From NCBI GenBank assembly GCA_021739645.1, contig JAIPBL010000001.1, forward strand, positions 62,001 through 126,000: a stretch of DNA of 64,000 nt, written 5' to 3'. Position 1 is the stretch's first letter. The number at the start of each line of letters is the position of its first letter. The notes below the pieces were generated by a model. The model did not search any database, was not told the origin of the DNA, and saw only the letters and a list, made by a program, of their open reading frames with translations. Of this stretch, positions 34,178-42,532 are shown in pieces. The translations under genes were made by a program, and so were the position numbers. The stretch comes from Saprospiraceae bacterium. GTDB lineage: Bacteria > Bacteroidota > Bacteroidia > Chitinophagales > Saprospiraceae.

Positions 34178-37100
34178 CTACAGCTTGCCCACCATCAGTT
34201 GTTTGGCCATAGACCGCTTCCCTGGCACATTCAGCCAGACGATATAATGACCTTCGTGCAACTCCCGGATGTCCATCTGGTAGTATTTGCTGCTCACTTC
34301 ATCGAGGTCGTAACGCTTGACCAAGAGGCCAAGGTTGTTGAACACCTGAATGTTGACGTTCTCAGCGCCTACCACTTTTTCGAGGTTGATTTCCACAAAA
34401 TCGTTCGCCGGGTTCGGGAACAGTGTGTAGTCCGTCAGGTCATCGAAATGAACCATCTTGGCCTCCGAGTAGCCTACCGTGCCGTCCAACAGCGTGGCCT
34501 TCACCCGGTAGTAGTTGTCGCCAACGGCAGGCTCCAAGTCGAAGTTGCTGTACAGTTCCGGTGCATGGCTGCCCTTCGACAGCTCGCTGGCCAGTGGCTT
34601 GAAAAGGGAGCCGTCGAGGCTACGCTCCAATTCATATTGACCAACGAGGTAGCCAACGTTGTGTACCCAGTTCACTTCCGTATGCTCCAACTGTTTGTTT
34701 ACATAAAGCTGGAAAACTTCGTCCGCCGTGCCAGCAAGCCATTGAGAGACCGTGACCGTTTGGTTCACTTCGCAAAGTTGCTGGTAAGTAGCACTGAAGT
34801 ATTTTACTTTAACATAGTACGTGCCCGGTGATGCATTGACAGACTTTGAAGCTCCGCAACCTGCGAAACAAGAGAAATATGGCTGCCAGCTTGAGGTGAA
34901 AATCTGAAGCTGTGTCACGGGCGCTCCATCGAGACCAGATACGTTTATGGTGCCAGCACCTGTGGAGATGGCCACGTTGCCGCAGTTTGGAGTACCGCCA
35001 CCGCCACCAGCGGGCATCACTTCGAAAGGCCGCATCATGTCGTGGTCCTCATGCGAGAGAATATGACAGTGCCATACAAACTTGCCCGGAATATCAAAGC
35101 GCACCTTGAAACGGGCCACATGCCCCGGTGGTACGATGTACGTGTCCTTCCAACCTTGCTCGCTTGCCGGTGGTGCAATCGGAGCGCCCACCATTTGAAT
35201 ATTGGTCAGTTGGCTCGTCACTGGGTCAAGGTCGCCAGTGAATTCCTGTCGGTTGAGCAATTGGAAACTAATCTGGTGGATATGGATGGGGTGTGCGTCC
35301 CCGGTGTTGTTGTACACCTCCCAGATTTCCGTCTCGTTTATCATCGGTGTCTCGGTGGTAGGGTCCATCCAGCGTAGCGAACCCGCCGCAGCAGTGCCAA
35401 GGCTTGGTTGCAGCCTACCAAATTCATCCATTCCCTCCAAAAGTAACAGCTGCCGGGTTTTGGATGCTGCTCCGAGGTATTGGATTGGCTGGCGCAATGT
35501 ATTGGGAATGGTAAACGATGCAGTCGAACTGTTGCCCACTTTGAATTGCATGATTTGACCGGTGGTGGCAGGGTCGGCAGGGATTTGCCCTGCAGCCAAA
35601 CCCATAAAAGGCTCGTCTGGGCCAATATTTTGCAAAACAACAGACTGGCCGATCATGGTAGAAAAGTCAATGACAATGTCGTACCGCTCACCCGGGCCCA
35701 TCACTAATTGATTGAGGGTAACGGGGTTGTTCAACAAGCCGCCCTCCGTGCCTATTTGCTGGAAATTGGCATTGTTGGACAACTTGAAAATGTAGAACCG
35801 AGAATCCGAGGCATTCAGCAAACGGAAACGGTACTTCGTGGGCTGCACGTCCAGTTTGGGCCAGGCGGCTCCGTTTACCAAAATATAATCCCCGAAAAAC
35901 TCTGGGAAAATGGTCGGTTCAATCGCTGGATTGGTTGGGAAATCAGCAGCTTCCGGGTCGCTTAGGAGCGCTGGGAAATACATGGAGCCATCGGATGAAA
36001 ACTGTTTGTCCTGAATGACCAATTCCCGCTCATAATTGCCAGTTGGCAAATTCAGGGACAGCTCGTTGTTGTCCCGCAGGAGGTACATACCCGCGAGGCC
36101 AGCGTACACATTCAAGCGGGTAATGCCCAAAGTATGGTCGTGGTACCAAAGCGGAGCGGCTTCCTGGTCATTGGTGTAGTGATATGTCTGTTTCTTAAAC
36201 TCACCTCCTTTTTCAGCCCAGTTTTGGGTAAACCACGCCTCCGGGTAGCCGTCACTTGCCGATTCGACATGGCCACCGTGAAGGTGAACTACCGTCGGAA
36301 CGCCTGCATTTGGCCTCGCCTTGTGGATGGATTCATCCATTGGCAACAGGTGCGTCATTGGAAGGTTGTTTATCCATTTCACATCCACCGGTACATTTTT
36401 CTGCGCAATGAAGGTTGGGCCGAGGTACATCTTGCTGCCGTTGTAGCTATAACCCCAGGTGGTCGTGTTCATTGGGTTGCCGTTGGTGTCGAATAGGCCG
36501 AGGTAGTGGCTGCCTTCTTCCATGCCGATGTTGTACGTGCCGCCGCCTGTTGCGTTGATGCGGGGAATGGCAGGCAGTTGGTTGACGAATTTAGGGTGCA
36601 GGTTGGAAGGCGCAAGCGTACCCGTGACGATAGGCGTACCGGCACAGCTACATCCACCAGTTTGTATCACGTCGTTGATGGTGTTCGGGTTGCCGTCATT
36701 GCAAGCAGTTCCCGGAATGGCTGGGTAGGCTGGATTGTAAGGCTGGCAGTCCTGATTGTTGCAGACACCGTCGCCATCCGAATCGCCGCCTTGGTTGGCG
36801 CAGGGGGAGGTACCGCCCACAGTGACGGTTTGTTGTTTTTCACAAATAAAAGCATAACCCGCCGAATAGTATTTTCCATAAACATAGTAGGTGCCAGCAG
36901 GTACGCTCACCGTTTGCGAAGCACCACAGTTTGCGAAGCAACTGTAAATCGGTTGCCAGGTAGAAGAGAACACTTGCAGGGAAGTGACTGGTGCGCCATC
37001 CAAGCCAGTGACTGTGATGCTACCGGCACCTGTCGTGTAGGCCAAGTTGGCGCAGTTCGGGGTTCCACCTCCACCACAATCTACCGTCAAGCTGAGAATA

Positions 37101-39034
37101 TTCGATTCAACGTAGCTGCTACAACCAGCCCGACGGGAACAGCGCAGGTAACAAGTGCTGGCGCTAACTGTCCCAGGGTTGTAGGTCAATCCTGTTTGAC
37201 CTGAAATCAGCGACCAATGTGGGTCAAGGCCGGCGATGATGTCAGCAGCCGAGGTGGTCGGGGCACTGCACGAGGTTGTGCTTTTCAGCCAGATGATTTC
37301 AAGGTTGCCAGAGCCACCGCTTGGGGCCGAGCAGTTGGTGATGTTTGGTGCTGCCGTGTTGCACACGGTGGTGGTTGCTGCGCAATTATTGCCAAAACCT
37401 ATCGTGCCGCCGTTGGTCACGTTATCGCAAGAAGAAACGGGCGTACCTGCACAGGAGCAGCCACCCGCTTGAACAACATCGTTAATGGTGTTCGGGTTGC
37501 CATCGTTGCACGGCGTACCGGGAGTGGCAGGAAAGGCTGGGTTGTTCGGTTGGCAATCTTGGTTGTTACAGACACCATCGCCATCGGAGTCACCGCCCTG
37601 ATTGGCGCATGGGTTGCTTCCGGTTACCGTTACCGTGAGTTGTTTTTCACAAATCAACTGGTAGCCTGCTGTGTAGTATTTGGCGTAAACGTAGTAGTTG
37701 CCTGCTGGCACAGGTACCGTTTGCGAAGCGCCACAGTTTGCGAAGCAACTGTAAATTGGTTGCCATGTGGAAGAGAACACCTGCAAAGAACTAACTGGTG
37801 CGGCACCCAGGCCGGTTACCAAAATAGTCCCATTGCCAGTTGTGATATTGATGTCGGTGGTGCAGTTTGGCCCAGACGGTGTGCCAGCGCAGGTGCAGCC
37901 GTCCGATTGAATGGAGTCGTTGGATGTATTTGGGTTTCCGTCGTTGCAGGCAGTGCCGGGCGTTGCCGGGAGGGATGCGTTGTTGGGTGCACAGTCTTGG
38001 TTGTTACAGACGCCGTCACCATCGCTGTCGCCACCTTGGGCGGCACAAGGATCGGCGGCACAGCCATAGACTTTTATTTCATCCACATCCCAAACGGCGT
38101 AGCCATTTGAGCCTTGGCGGCAATAACCAAGTATCTCGACATCGAAAGTAGTCTGGGCGGGTACCGTGAAATCTGGGTCAGCGGAAAAGTCAATCGTTTC
38201 TAAAGACCAAGCACTGGTGGTGGAAATATCGATTTGCTTGAACACTTCGGTACCGTTTTTTGTCACTCGAACACCGTATTTTGAGGGCGGGTCATTGTCG
38301 CCGCTGCCACCACCTACCCAACTGTAGGAGGAAGGTGCTGACTCGTAAAAGGTCAGTTTCGACAAAGTGACCGAGTTGCCTGTGGTAGGCTTTATCGTCA
38401 CCGAAAACTTGTAGGCATTGTTGTCGTTGTTCGACCAGGAGCAGCCGTCTTTGATTACATGGCACATGCCCTCCCCGCTCTGACCGTAGTTGCAGGAGTG
38501 GTCTCCAAGGTTGGAGAAAATAGAAGCGCTGATGGAAGAAAACCCAGTGGCCGTGGTGATGTTCGGCGTAAACTCGCTGTAACTGCTGCCCGCCGAGCAA
38601 GCATTCAGGTTCCAATGGGCGAGCTGGTTATCGCAGTTTCCACCTCCATTGCATCCACCAGAATCACAGTTGTGGTTTTGGTTGTTGGAGTTGGTGCAAA
38701 CATAGTTGCTGATGTAAGTACCATTGGTTTTGCGGAACACAAACTCTTGGTTGTTGGAAGTGGAAATATTCCAATTGTCTCCTGAAAAAATGGTGGTTTG
38801 GTAGCTTTCGGAGTTCGAGTTCTTTTTGTAAACCTTCATGTCCTGGCAACCCGTGTTGTGGACAGTCAAGTTGACGGATGCCACCGCCTCGTTTGCTCCA
38901 AAAAATAGGAATGCCCCAAGAAGCAGGGATAGCAAGCTGAAGTGTTTCAGTTTATGTTTGGCCAAATTGGTCAAACTTGTACCTCCAAAGCTTGATGTTG
39001 GAGGTAATTTACTGGTGGTACAAGTTGCGTTCAT
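34178..39034 (-). CDS. Secreted multicopper oxidase with internal repeats and T9SS sorting domain (1618 aa)
   Basis: A probable signal segment at about 28-53 (FSLLSLLLGAFLFFGANEAVAS). Residues ~330-800 hold four Ca-binding-type repeats (GGDSDGDGVCNNQDC..CNDGNPNT), alternating with three copies of a beta domain (VTGLxGAPVTSLQVFSSTWQP). A fourth copy lies after the oxidase. The oxidase core (~860-1350) carries all copper motifs: HLHGGH (~915), WYHDH (~960), HPIHIH (~1248) and HCHILSHEDHDM (~1320), fitting type 1, 2 and 3 centres of a bilirubin-oxidase/CotA-like enzyme. The last ~80 residues (YTLFPNPANDFVEINL..) are a type A T9SS sorting domain, so the protein should reach the cell surface. The substrate is unknown. 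Confidence 0.92.
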   Translation of the reverse strand: MNATCTTSKLPPTSSFGGTSLTNLAKHKLKHFSLLSLLLGAFLFFGANEAVASVNLTVHNTGCQDMKVYKKNSNSESYQTTIFSGDNWNISTSNNQEFVFRKTNGTYISNYVCTNSNNQNHNCDSGGCNGGGNCDNQLAHWNLNACSAGSSYSEFTPNITTATGFSSISASIFSNLGDHSCNYGQSGEGMCHVIKDGCSWSNNDNNAYKFSVTIKPTTGNSVTLSKLTFYESAPSSYSWVGGGSGDNDPPSKYGVRVTKNGTEVFKQIDISTTSAWSLETIDFSADPDFTVPAQTTFDVEILGYCRQGSNGYAVWDVDEIKVYGCAADPCAAQGGDSDGDGVCNNQDCAPNNASLPATPGTACNDGNPNTSNDSIQSDGCTCAGTPSGPNCTTDINITTGNGTILVTGLGAAPVSSLQVFSSTWQPIYSCFANCGASQTVPVPAGNYYVYAKYYTAGYQLICEKQLTVTVTGSNPCANQGGDSDGDGVCNNQDCQPNNPAFPATPGTPCNDGNPNTINDVVQAGGCSCAGTPVSSCDNVTNGGTIGFGNNCAATTTVCNTAAPNITNCSAPSGGSGNLEIIWLKSTTSCSAPTTSAADIIAGLDPHWSLISGQTGLTYNPGTVSASTCYLRCSRRAGCSSYVESNILSLTVDCGGGGTPNCANLAYTTGAGSITVTGLDGAPVTSLQVFSSTWQPIYSCFANCGASQTVSVPAGTYYVYGKYYSAGYAFICEKQQTVTVGGTSPCANQGGDSDGDGVCNNQDCQPYNPAYPAIPGTACNDGNPNTINDVIQTGGCSCAGTPIVTGTLAPSNLHPKFVNQLPAIPRINATGGGTYNIGMEEGSHYLGLFDTNGNPMNTTTWGYSYNGSKMYLGPTFIAQKNVPVDVKWINNLPMTHLLPMDESIHKARPNAGVPTVVHLHGGHVESASDGYPEAWFTQNWAEKGGEFKKQTYHYTNDQEAAPLWYHDHTLGITRLNVYAGLAGMYLLRDNNELSLNLPTGNYERELVIQDKQFSSDGSMYFPALLSDPEAADFPTNPAIEPTIFPEFFGDYILVNGAAWPKLDVQPTKYRFRLLNASDSRFYIFKLSNNANFQQIGTEGGLLNNPVTLNQLVMGPGERYDIVIDFSTMIGQSVVLQNIGPDEPFMGLAAGQIPADPATTGQIMQFKVGNSSTASFTIPNTLRQPIQYLGAASKTRQLLLLEGMDEFGRLQPSLGTAAAGSLRWMDPTTETPMINETEIWEVYNNTGDAHPIHIHQISFQLLNRQEFTGDLDPVTSQLTNIQMVGAPIAPPASEQGWKDTYIVPPGHVARFKVRFDIPGKFVWHCHILSHEDHDMMRPFEVMPAGGGGGTPNCGNVAISTGAGTINVSGLDGAPVTQLQIFTSSWQPYFSCFAGCGASKSVNASPGTYYVKVKYFSATYQQLCEVNQTVTVSQWLAGTADEVFQLYVNKQLEHTEVNWVHNVGYLVGQYELERSLDGSLFKPLASELSKGSHAPELYSNFDLEPAVGDNYYRVKATLLDGTVGYSEAKMVHFDDLTDYTLFPNPANDFVEINLEKVVGAENVNIQVFNNLGLLVKRYDLDEVSSKYYQMDIRELHEGHYIVWLNVPGKRSMAKQLMVGKL
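36620..38060 (-). repeat. Repeated coding units in the oxidase gene
   Basis: Near-identical ~190-bp blocks encoding the GGDSDGDGVCNNQDC repeat occur at about 36620-36810, 37430-37620 and 37860-38060. They alternate with ~230-bp blocks encoding the TGLxGAPVxSLQVFSSTWQPIYSCF domain (about 36820-37060 and 37620-37850, with a diverged copy near 34760-35000). High DNA identity suggests recent duplication or gene conversion. Confidence 0.85.
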
Positions 39035-39511
39035 AGATTGTTGTTTTTAGTTAATAAATGGCAAGAAAATTAAGTAGTTAAATATGGCTACTATGCTTTA
39101 TGTCTAGTATATGCCATTGTGGAAATAAAGCTTGCATATTAATATATAGCACTGCATTACCGCAATCACCAGACTGGGCAGCACAAAGCCATGCAATAGG
39201 TTTGCCATGCATTTTTGACAGGGAAATAAACCACAATGTTTAGTTAAGACTACTCAGTCTTGGTAAGCCAAAACTGTCACGGATTTTGGGAAGCTATTAT
39301 TGTAATGAGTGAGAATTCAGGAGGTAAAGTTTGCAAATGTACAAATTCATTAATTATACCCAACTATTTACTCAATAAAAAAAGCACCACTGCCGACAAG
39401 TTAGGGTGCTTTCATGGCGGGAGTGGCTGGGGGCAAGTGGAGAAAGTGGAGAAAGTGGAAATTGAGGAAATTTGGAAATTGTGAAATCCCTGTGAACGGA
39501 ATCCGAATCTT
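39035..39511. other. Intergenic region between the oxidase and the Septu pair
   Basis: No gene was recognised in these 477 bp. The left half should hold the promoter of the oxidase, but no clear TAnnTTTG box was found. At 39377-39412 there is a terminator for the Septu genes. The stretch at 39435-39470 is a short GAGAAAGTGGAGAAAGTGG simple repeat. Confidence 0.6.
39377..39412 (-). terminator. Terminator downstream of the Septu operon
   Basis: Read on the minus strand: AAAGCACCC, a 15-base loop, then GGTGCTTTTTTT. The stem is about 8 bp (39381-39388 with 39404-39412) and is followed by a run of seven T, 100 bp after the HNH gene stop. Confidence 0.7.
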
Positions 39512-40114
39512 TCAGTCTTCAAACATGAATCGGTATGGAAAATCAAGTAGATTAATTTGTGCTGGATTCATGCCAATATACCGTTCCCAGGCATGGCGGC
39601 GAGCATCGGTCAATCCTTTCCTGTTTAATCCGAAAATCCGAATGGTTGCTGCCGCACGCTGTTGGTCATTAGGGTTTGCATCTGCCCTGACTTCAATGGA
39701 ATGACAGTCAAAATCGTAGATAAAATACCGATGGAATTTGAAATCCACAGCATCTGGCCGAAGTAAATCACGGTCAAAGTTATCCCTTTTTACTTTTTGA
39801 CAATCAGCGCAACCGGAATATAAGTTTGTCCAAACATAGGCTAACAAATAGAAGCGTTCATCTCCTTTTGGCTCAAAATGGTCTATGGTATCATCAGAGG
39901 TTTGCGAAGGAAAATGGTCGCAATAGGCGCAATGCTCGTCGGTCATTGCTTTTAGGAGTGGCTCGATGTGCTGGTTGACGGGTTTGCCTTGATAACTTTT
40001 CCAACTGAAAAGATAGGAAGGATTGTTTTTCTTCTTGGCGGCGTATTCTTCGCCCCATTTTTTGGCATTCTGTTCCAGAAAATCCGGCGCTGGTGTTCGT
40101 TCAAATTTCCGCAT
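39512..40114 (-). CDS. HNH endonuclease of a Septu-type defence pair (PtuB-like)
   Basis: A 200-residue protein starting MRKFERTPAPDFLEQNAKKWGEEYA. The HNH/zinc region is complete: CAYC (C62, C65), TIDHFEPKG (D78, H79), WTNLYSGCADCQKVK (C102, C105), matching the PtuB/TIGR02646-type HNH nucleases. A C-terminal helical part follows. In Septu systems the HNH nuclease degrades DNA under the control of the ATPase PtuA after phage infection. Its gene starts 17 bp downstream of the ATPase gene, the canonical ptuA-ptuB order. No reverse transcriptase is nearby, so it does not look like a retron-associated set. Confidence 0.85.
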   Translation of the reverse strand: MRKFERTPAPDFLEQNAKKWGEEYAAKKKNNPSYLFSWKSYQGKPVNQHIEPLLKAMTDEHCAYCDHFPSQTSDDTIDHFEPKGDERFYLLAYVWTNLYSGCADCQKVKRDNFDRDLLRPDAVDFKFHRYFIYDFDCHSIEVRADANPNDQQRAAATIRIFGLNRKGLTDARRHAWERYIGMNPAQINLLDFPYRFMFED

Positions 40115-40131
40115 GGGGTAGCGTAGGGGTT

Positions 40132-41409
40132 TTAGATAGCCAAGGTCAAGTTTTTTACCCGATTAAGTTGGCGGATTTCCATCGCAACGATTTGGTCGAG
40201 GGTGGTGCTTTGCCCCTGTAGTTTTTTGGCCAGCCCAAGCAATTCAGCTTGCTCCTTGCCATTGGTTTCCCCTTTAATAATGCTGTTTCGTAGCTCGTAA
40301 AACACCTTTAAGTCACGCTCCACGGCTTCCCCGAACTGTTCTGACACGCCAAATATCTCGTCCAAAACCATGCTGATGCTCTTCCCATCCTCACTCAAAA
40401 CTGGCTCCAATGCCTGACTATCCCCATTCGGTTTTACCAGGCGGTGAATCCATGCCCCATCCACGGAATTGATGACAAAAGGCGAGTGGGTGGAAATGAA
40501 AATCTGGGCATTCGGGAAAAGCCCCTGCACGGCGGGCAGTATCTTCCGTTGCCAGCGGGGGTGCATGTGTACCTCGATTTCATCCAAAAACAGGATGAAA
40601 TTCCGCTCAAAAACGGGGATGTCGTCCACCCATTTTACCCGGTCCATGCGCATGAGCAGGTCGGCGAGCCACGAGATGATGCTTTTTAGGCCGTCGGGGA
40701 GTTGATTGAAGTTTAATTTTTCATTATCAACGGAAATTATTACTTGGAATGGTTCCGACTCTAAATCAAACTCAACTGCTTTATTTATTATTTTAGAAAT
40801 TGCAGTTTCAACATTTATTAAAGCTTTACTGTATCGGTTTGTCCCCTTTGAATCTAAATTCCTATCAAATATCGCTTCTTTTGCGATATTGTTTGCAATC
40901 CACTGCAGGATATGAGAAGGATTTATAGAAGACCTAAAGTCAAGTACATTTTCAAATGGCTGCGTATTTAATTCCTTGATTCCTTCAATATATGACTGCT
41001 CAACTTTTCGATAACCTGAATAAGAAAATGCGGCTATGGCGTATGGTGCCGTTGGTAATCTTATTAAGTGCCAATAATTATTATGTAAAAATTCGTTGTC
41101 TTGGTCGTAATTAACTTCATCATGGTAATAATGCTTTGCTGAAGACTGGCCCTCCGAAAATTTGACTTCAAAGAAGTTATGTTTGACTTTATTTCTAATT
41201 TTAAGAATAGAACTGTCCACTTTGCCATAAATAAATGAGGATGCTAACAATTCCAACACCGTACTTTTCCCAACCCCATTCTCCCCCGTCAAAATATGCA
41301 CCTCTGCCTTGTCCGCCATACCAGCTGGCTTTTCCGGGAAGGTCATTTTCAAATCGCCGAACGGCCCGATTTGGTGTGCTTCCAGCGATGTAATTCGAAA
41401 TGGTTCCAT
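40132..41409 (-). CDS. AAA/ABC-type ATPase of a Septu-type defence pair (PtuA-like)
   Basis: A 425-residue protein with Walker A GENGVGKS (42-49), preceded by the typical 'EAHQIGPFGDLKMTFP' RecF/SMC-like start. Late motifs are LPDGLKSIISWLADLL (signature-like), FLDEIEVHMHPRWQRKILP (Walker B) and IFISTHSPFVINS (H-loop). This is the architecture of overcoming-lysogenization-defect/Septu ATPases, which hold the HNH partner in check and license it on infection. The middle (residues ~70-220) is AT-rich and variable, in keeping with a rapidly evolving sensor part. A DUF2256 gene ends 3 bp upstream of its ATG. Confidence 0.87.
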   Translation of the reverse strand: MEPFRITSLEAHQIGPFGDLKMTFPEKPAGMADKAEVHILTGENGVGKSTVLELLASSFIYGKVDSSILKIRNKVKHNFFEVKFSEGQSSAKHYYHDEVNYDQDNEFLHNNYWHLIRLPTAPYAIAAFSYSGYRKVEQSYIEGIKELNTQPFENVLDFRSSINPSHILQWIANNIAKEAIFDRNLDSKGTNRYSKALINVETAISKIINKAVEFDLESEPFQVIISVDNEKLNFNQLPDGLKSIISWLADLLMRMDRVKWVDDIPVFERNFILFLDEIEVHMHPRWQRKILPAVQGLFPNAQIFISTHSPFVINSVDGAWIHRLVKPNGDSQALEPVLSEDGKSISMVLDEIFGVSEQFGEAVERDLKVFYELRNSIIKGETNGKEQAELLGLAKKLQGQSTTLDQIVAMEIRQLNRVKNLTLAI

Positions 41410-41412
41410 GTT

Positions 41413-41610
41413 TCACTGCCGCTTTTTAGTTGCGGTATCGTGCAAAGATAGTGGTTTTGCGCCTGCATCCGCTACGGGGGTAGCCTTATTTTTCCGGCAC
41501 CCCTCGCTGCAAAATTTCACCTCCTCCCAGCACTGCTCCCATTTCTTTCGCCAGCTAAATGGCCGCTGGCAGATTGGGCAAATTTTCATGGGCAAATCGG
41601 ATTTCTTCAT
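41413..41610 (-). CDS. DUF2256 family zinc-ribbon-like small protein
   Basis: A 65-residue protein. ICPICQRPFSWRKKWEQCWEEVKFCSEGCRKNK is the complete DUF2256 domain with four Cys residues likely to bind zinc (C11, C14, and the distal pair C34/C38). The function is unknown. The stop codon is 3 bp before the start of the PtuA-like gene on the same strand, so the three genes may share a transcript. DUF2256 genes are usually found near photolyase or unrelated genes, so the link with Septu may be accidental. Confidence 0.85.
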   Translation of the reverse strand: MKKSDLPMKICPICQRPFSWRKKWEQCWEEVKFCSEGCRKNKATPVADAGAKPLSLHDTATKKRQ

Positions 41611-41662
41611 GCTTAGTTTTTGGTGAAAAGGAAATGAATCCTCAAAACCGGAATCAAAGAAT

Positions 41663-41670
41663 TATGTTTG
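41663..41670 (+). promoter_or_regulatory. -7 box candidate for the TspO gene
   Basis: TATGTTTG (41663-41670), an exact TAnnTTTG match 22 bp before the ATG at 41693. No TTG at the expected upstream distance, so support is weak. Confidence 0.3.
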
Positions 41671-41692
41671 TGGAAACAACAAACGATTCGTC

Positions 41693-42466
41693 ATGCCAAC
41701 AAAATCTGCCAAGCCTTTAATCGTCGCCAATATTTTCATGCTGGCCATCGTGCTGGTGATGAACTACCTTGCCAACGCCCTCCCCATCGCCGGGCGGACG
41801 CCGAAAGAAGTGTCTGATATGTTCCCGACGCTGTTCACCCCGGCGGGTTTCACTTTTGCCATTTGGGGGGTGATTTACTTGCTCCTGATTGGCTTTGTGG
41901 TGTACCAGGCTCGTTTTTGGAACAAGGAAACGCCCGCATTTTTTCAAAAAATTGGCTGGCTGTTCGTGATTTCCTGTGCGGCGAATGCAGCGTGGTTGCC
42001 CGTATTCCAGAACCTGCAAATTGGTTGGGCAATGGGCATCATGCTCGTCCTGCTGGGCAGCCTGCTGGTCATTTACCTGCGGCTCAATGTGGGTAAAGCA
42101 GCGGCCTTTCCCGCCGAGCGGTGGCTGGTTCACCTGCCGTTCAGCGTTTACCTCGGTTGGATAACCGTGGCCAGCATCGCCAATGCCAGCATCCTGCTCA
42201 CCCACCTCGGCTGGAACGGTGAGCCGGGCGGCCCGCAAGTTTGGACGGTGGTGATGATTGTGGCAGCCACATTCTTGGGTGTCTGGACGCTGTTCAGCCG
42301 CCGTGATTTTGGGTATGCCCTGGTGATTGTTTGGGCACTTTTTGGCATTTATTCCAAGCGTACTACCGACCTTGTCTCAGCGGATATTGCAGTAGAAATA
42401 GCATCGCTGGCTGGCATCGGCCTATTGGCCGTGGTGGCAGTTTACCGTTTGTTTAAGCGGAATTAA
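41693..42466 (+). CDS. TspO/MBR-related tryptophan-rich sensory protein
   Basis: A 257-residue polytopic membrane protein with about seven hydrophobic segments. FTPAGFTFAIWGVIYLLLIGFVVYQARF (near 45-75) is the TspO/PBR signature, followed by WAMGIMLVLLGSLLVIYLRL and LPFSVYLGWITVASIANASILL. It is longer than classical five-helix TspO (~160 aa) and belongs to the extended bacterial branch. TspO proteins bind porphyrins and carotenoid-related compounds and respond to light or oxygen. The convergent neighbour is a lycopene cyclase gene, a frequent pairing in pigmented Bacteroidota. Confidence 0.85.
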   Translation: MPTKSAKPLIVANIFMLAIVLVMNYLANALPIAGRTPKEVSDMFPTLFTPAGFTFAIWGVIYLLLIGFVVYQARFWNKETPAFFQKIGWLFVISCAANAAWLPVFQNLQIGWAMGIMLVLLGSLLVIYLRLNVGKAAAFPAERWLVHLPFSVYLGWITVASIANASILLTHLGWNGEPGGPQVWTVVMIVAATFLGVWTLFSRRDFGYALVIVWALFGIYSKRTTDLVSADIAVEIASLAGIGLLAVVAVYRLFKRN

Positions 42467-42483
42467 GTTGGCATTGAGAATTC

Positions 42484-42512
42484 GGTATTGCATTGAAAAT
42501 CAATTGCTTGCA
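42484..42512. repeat. Partial copy of a dispersed repeat
   Basis: 29 bp matching the left end of the 63399-63455 copy and its flank at 26 of 29 positions (GGTATTG..TTGAAAATCAATTgCTTGCA). Confidence 0.6.
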
Positions 42513-42532
42513 TTACTCATTCAACCCAGAAA

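Noticed and set aside
39260-39484. 74-codon plus-strand frame between oxidase and Septu genes
   Set aside because: Runs through a terminator and a GAGAAAGTGG simple repeat; repetitive C-terminus and no homology pattern.
39512-41409. Retron-associated defence
   Set aside because: No reverse transcriptase or msr/msd-like RNA gene was found beside the HNH/ATPase pair.
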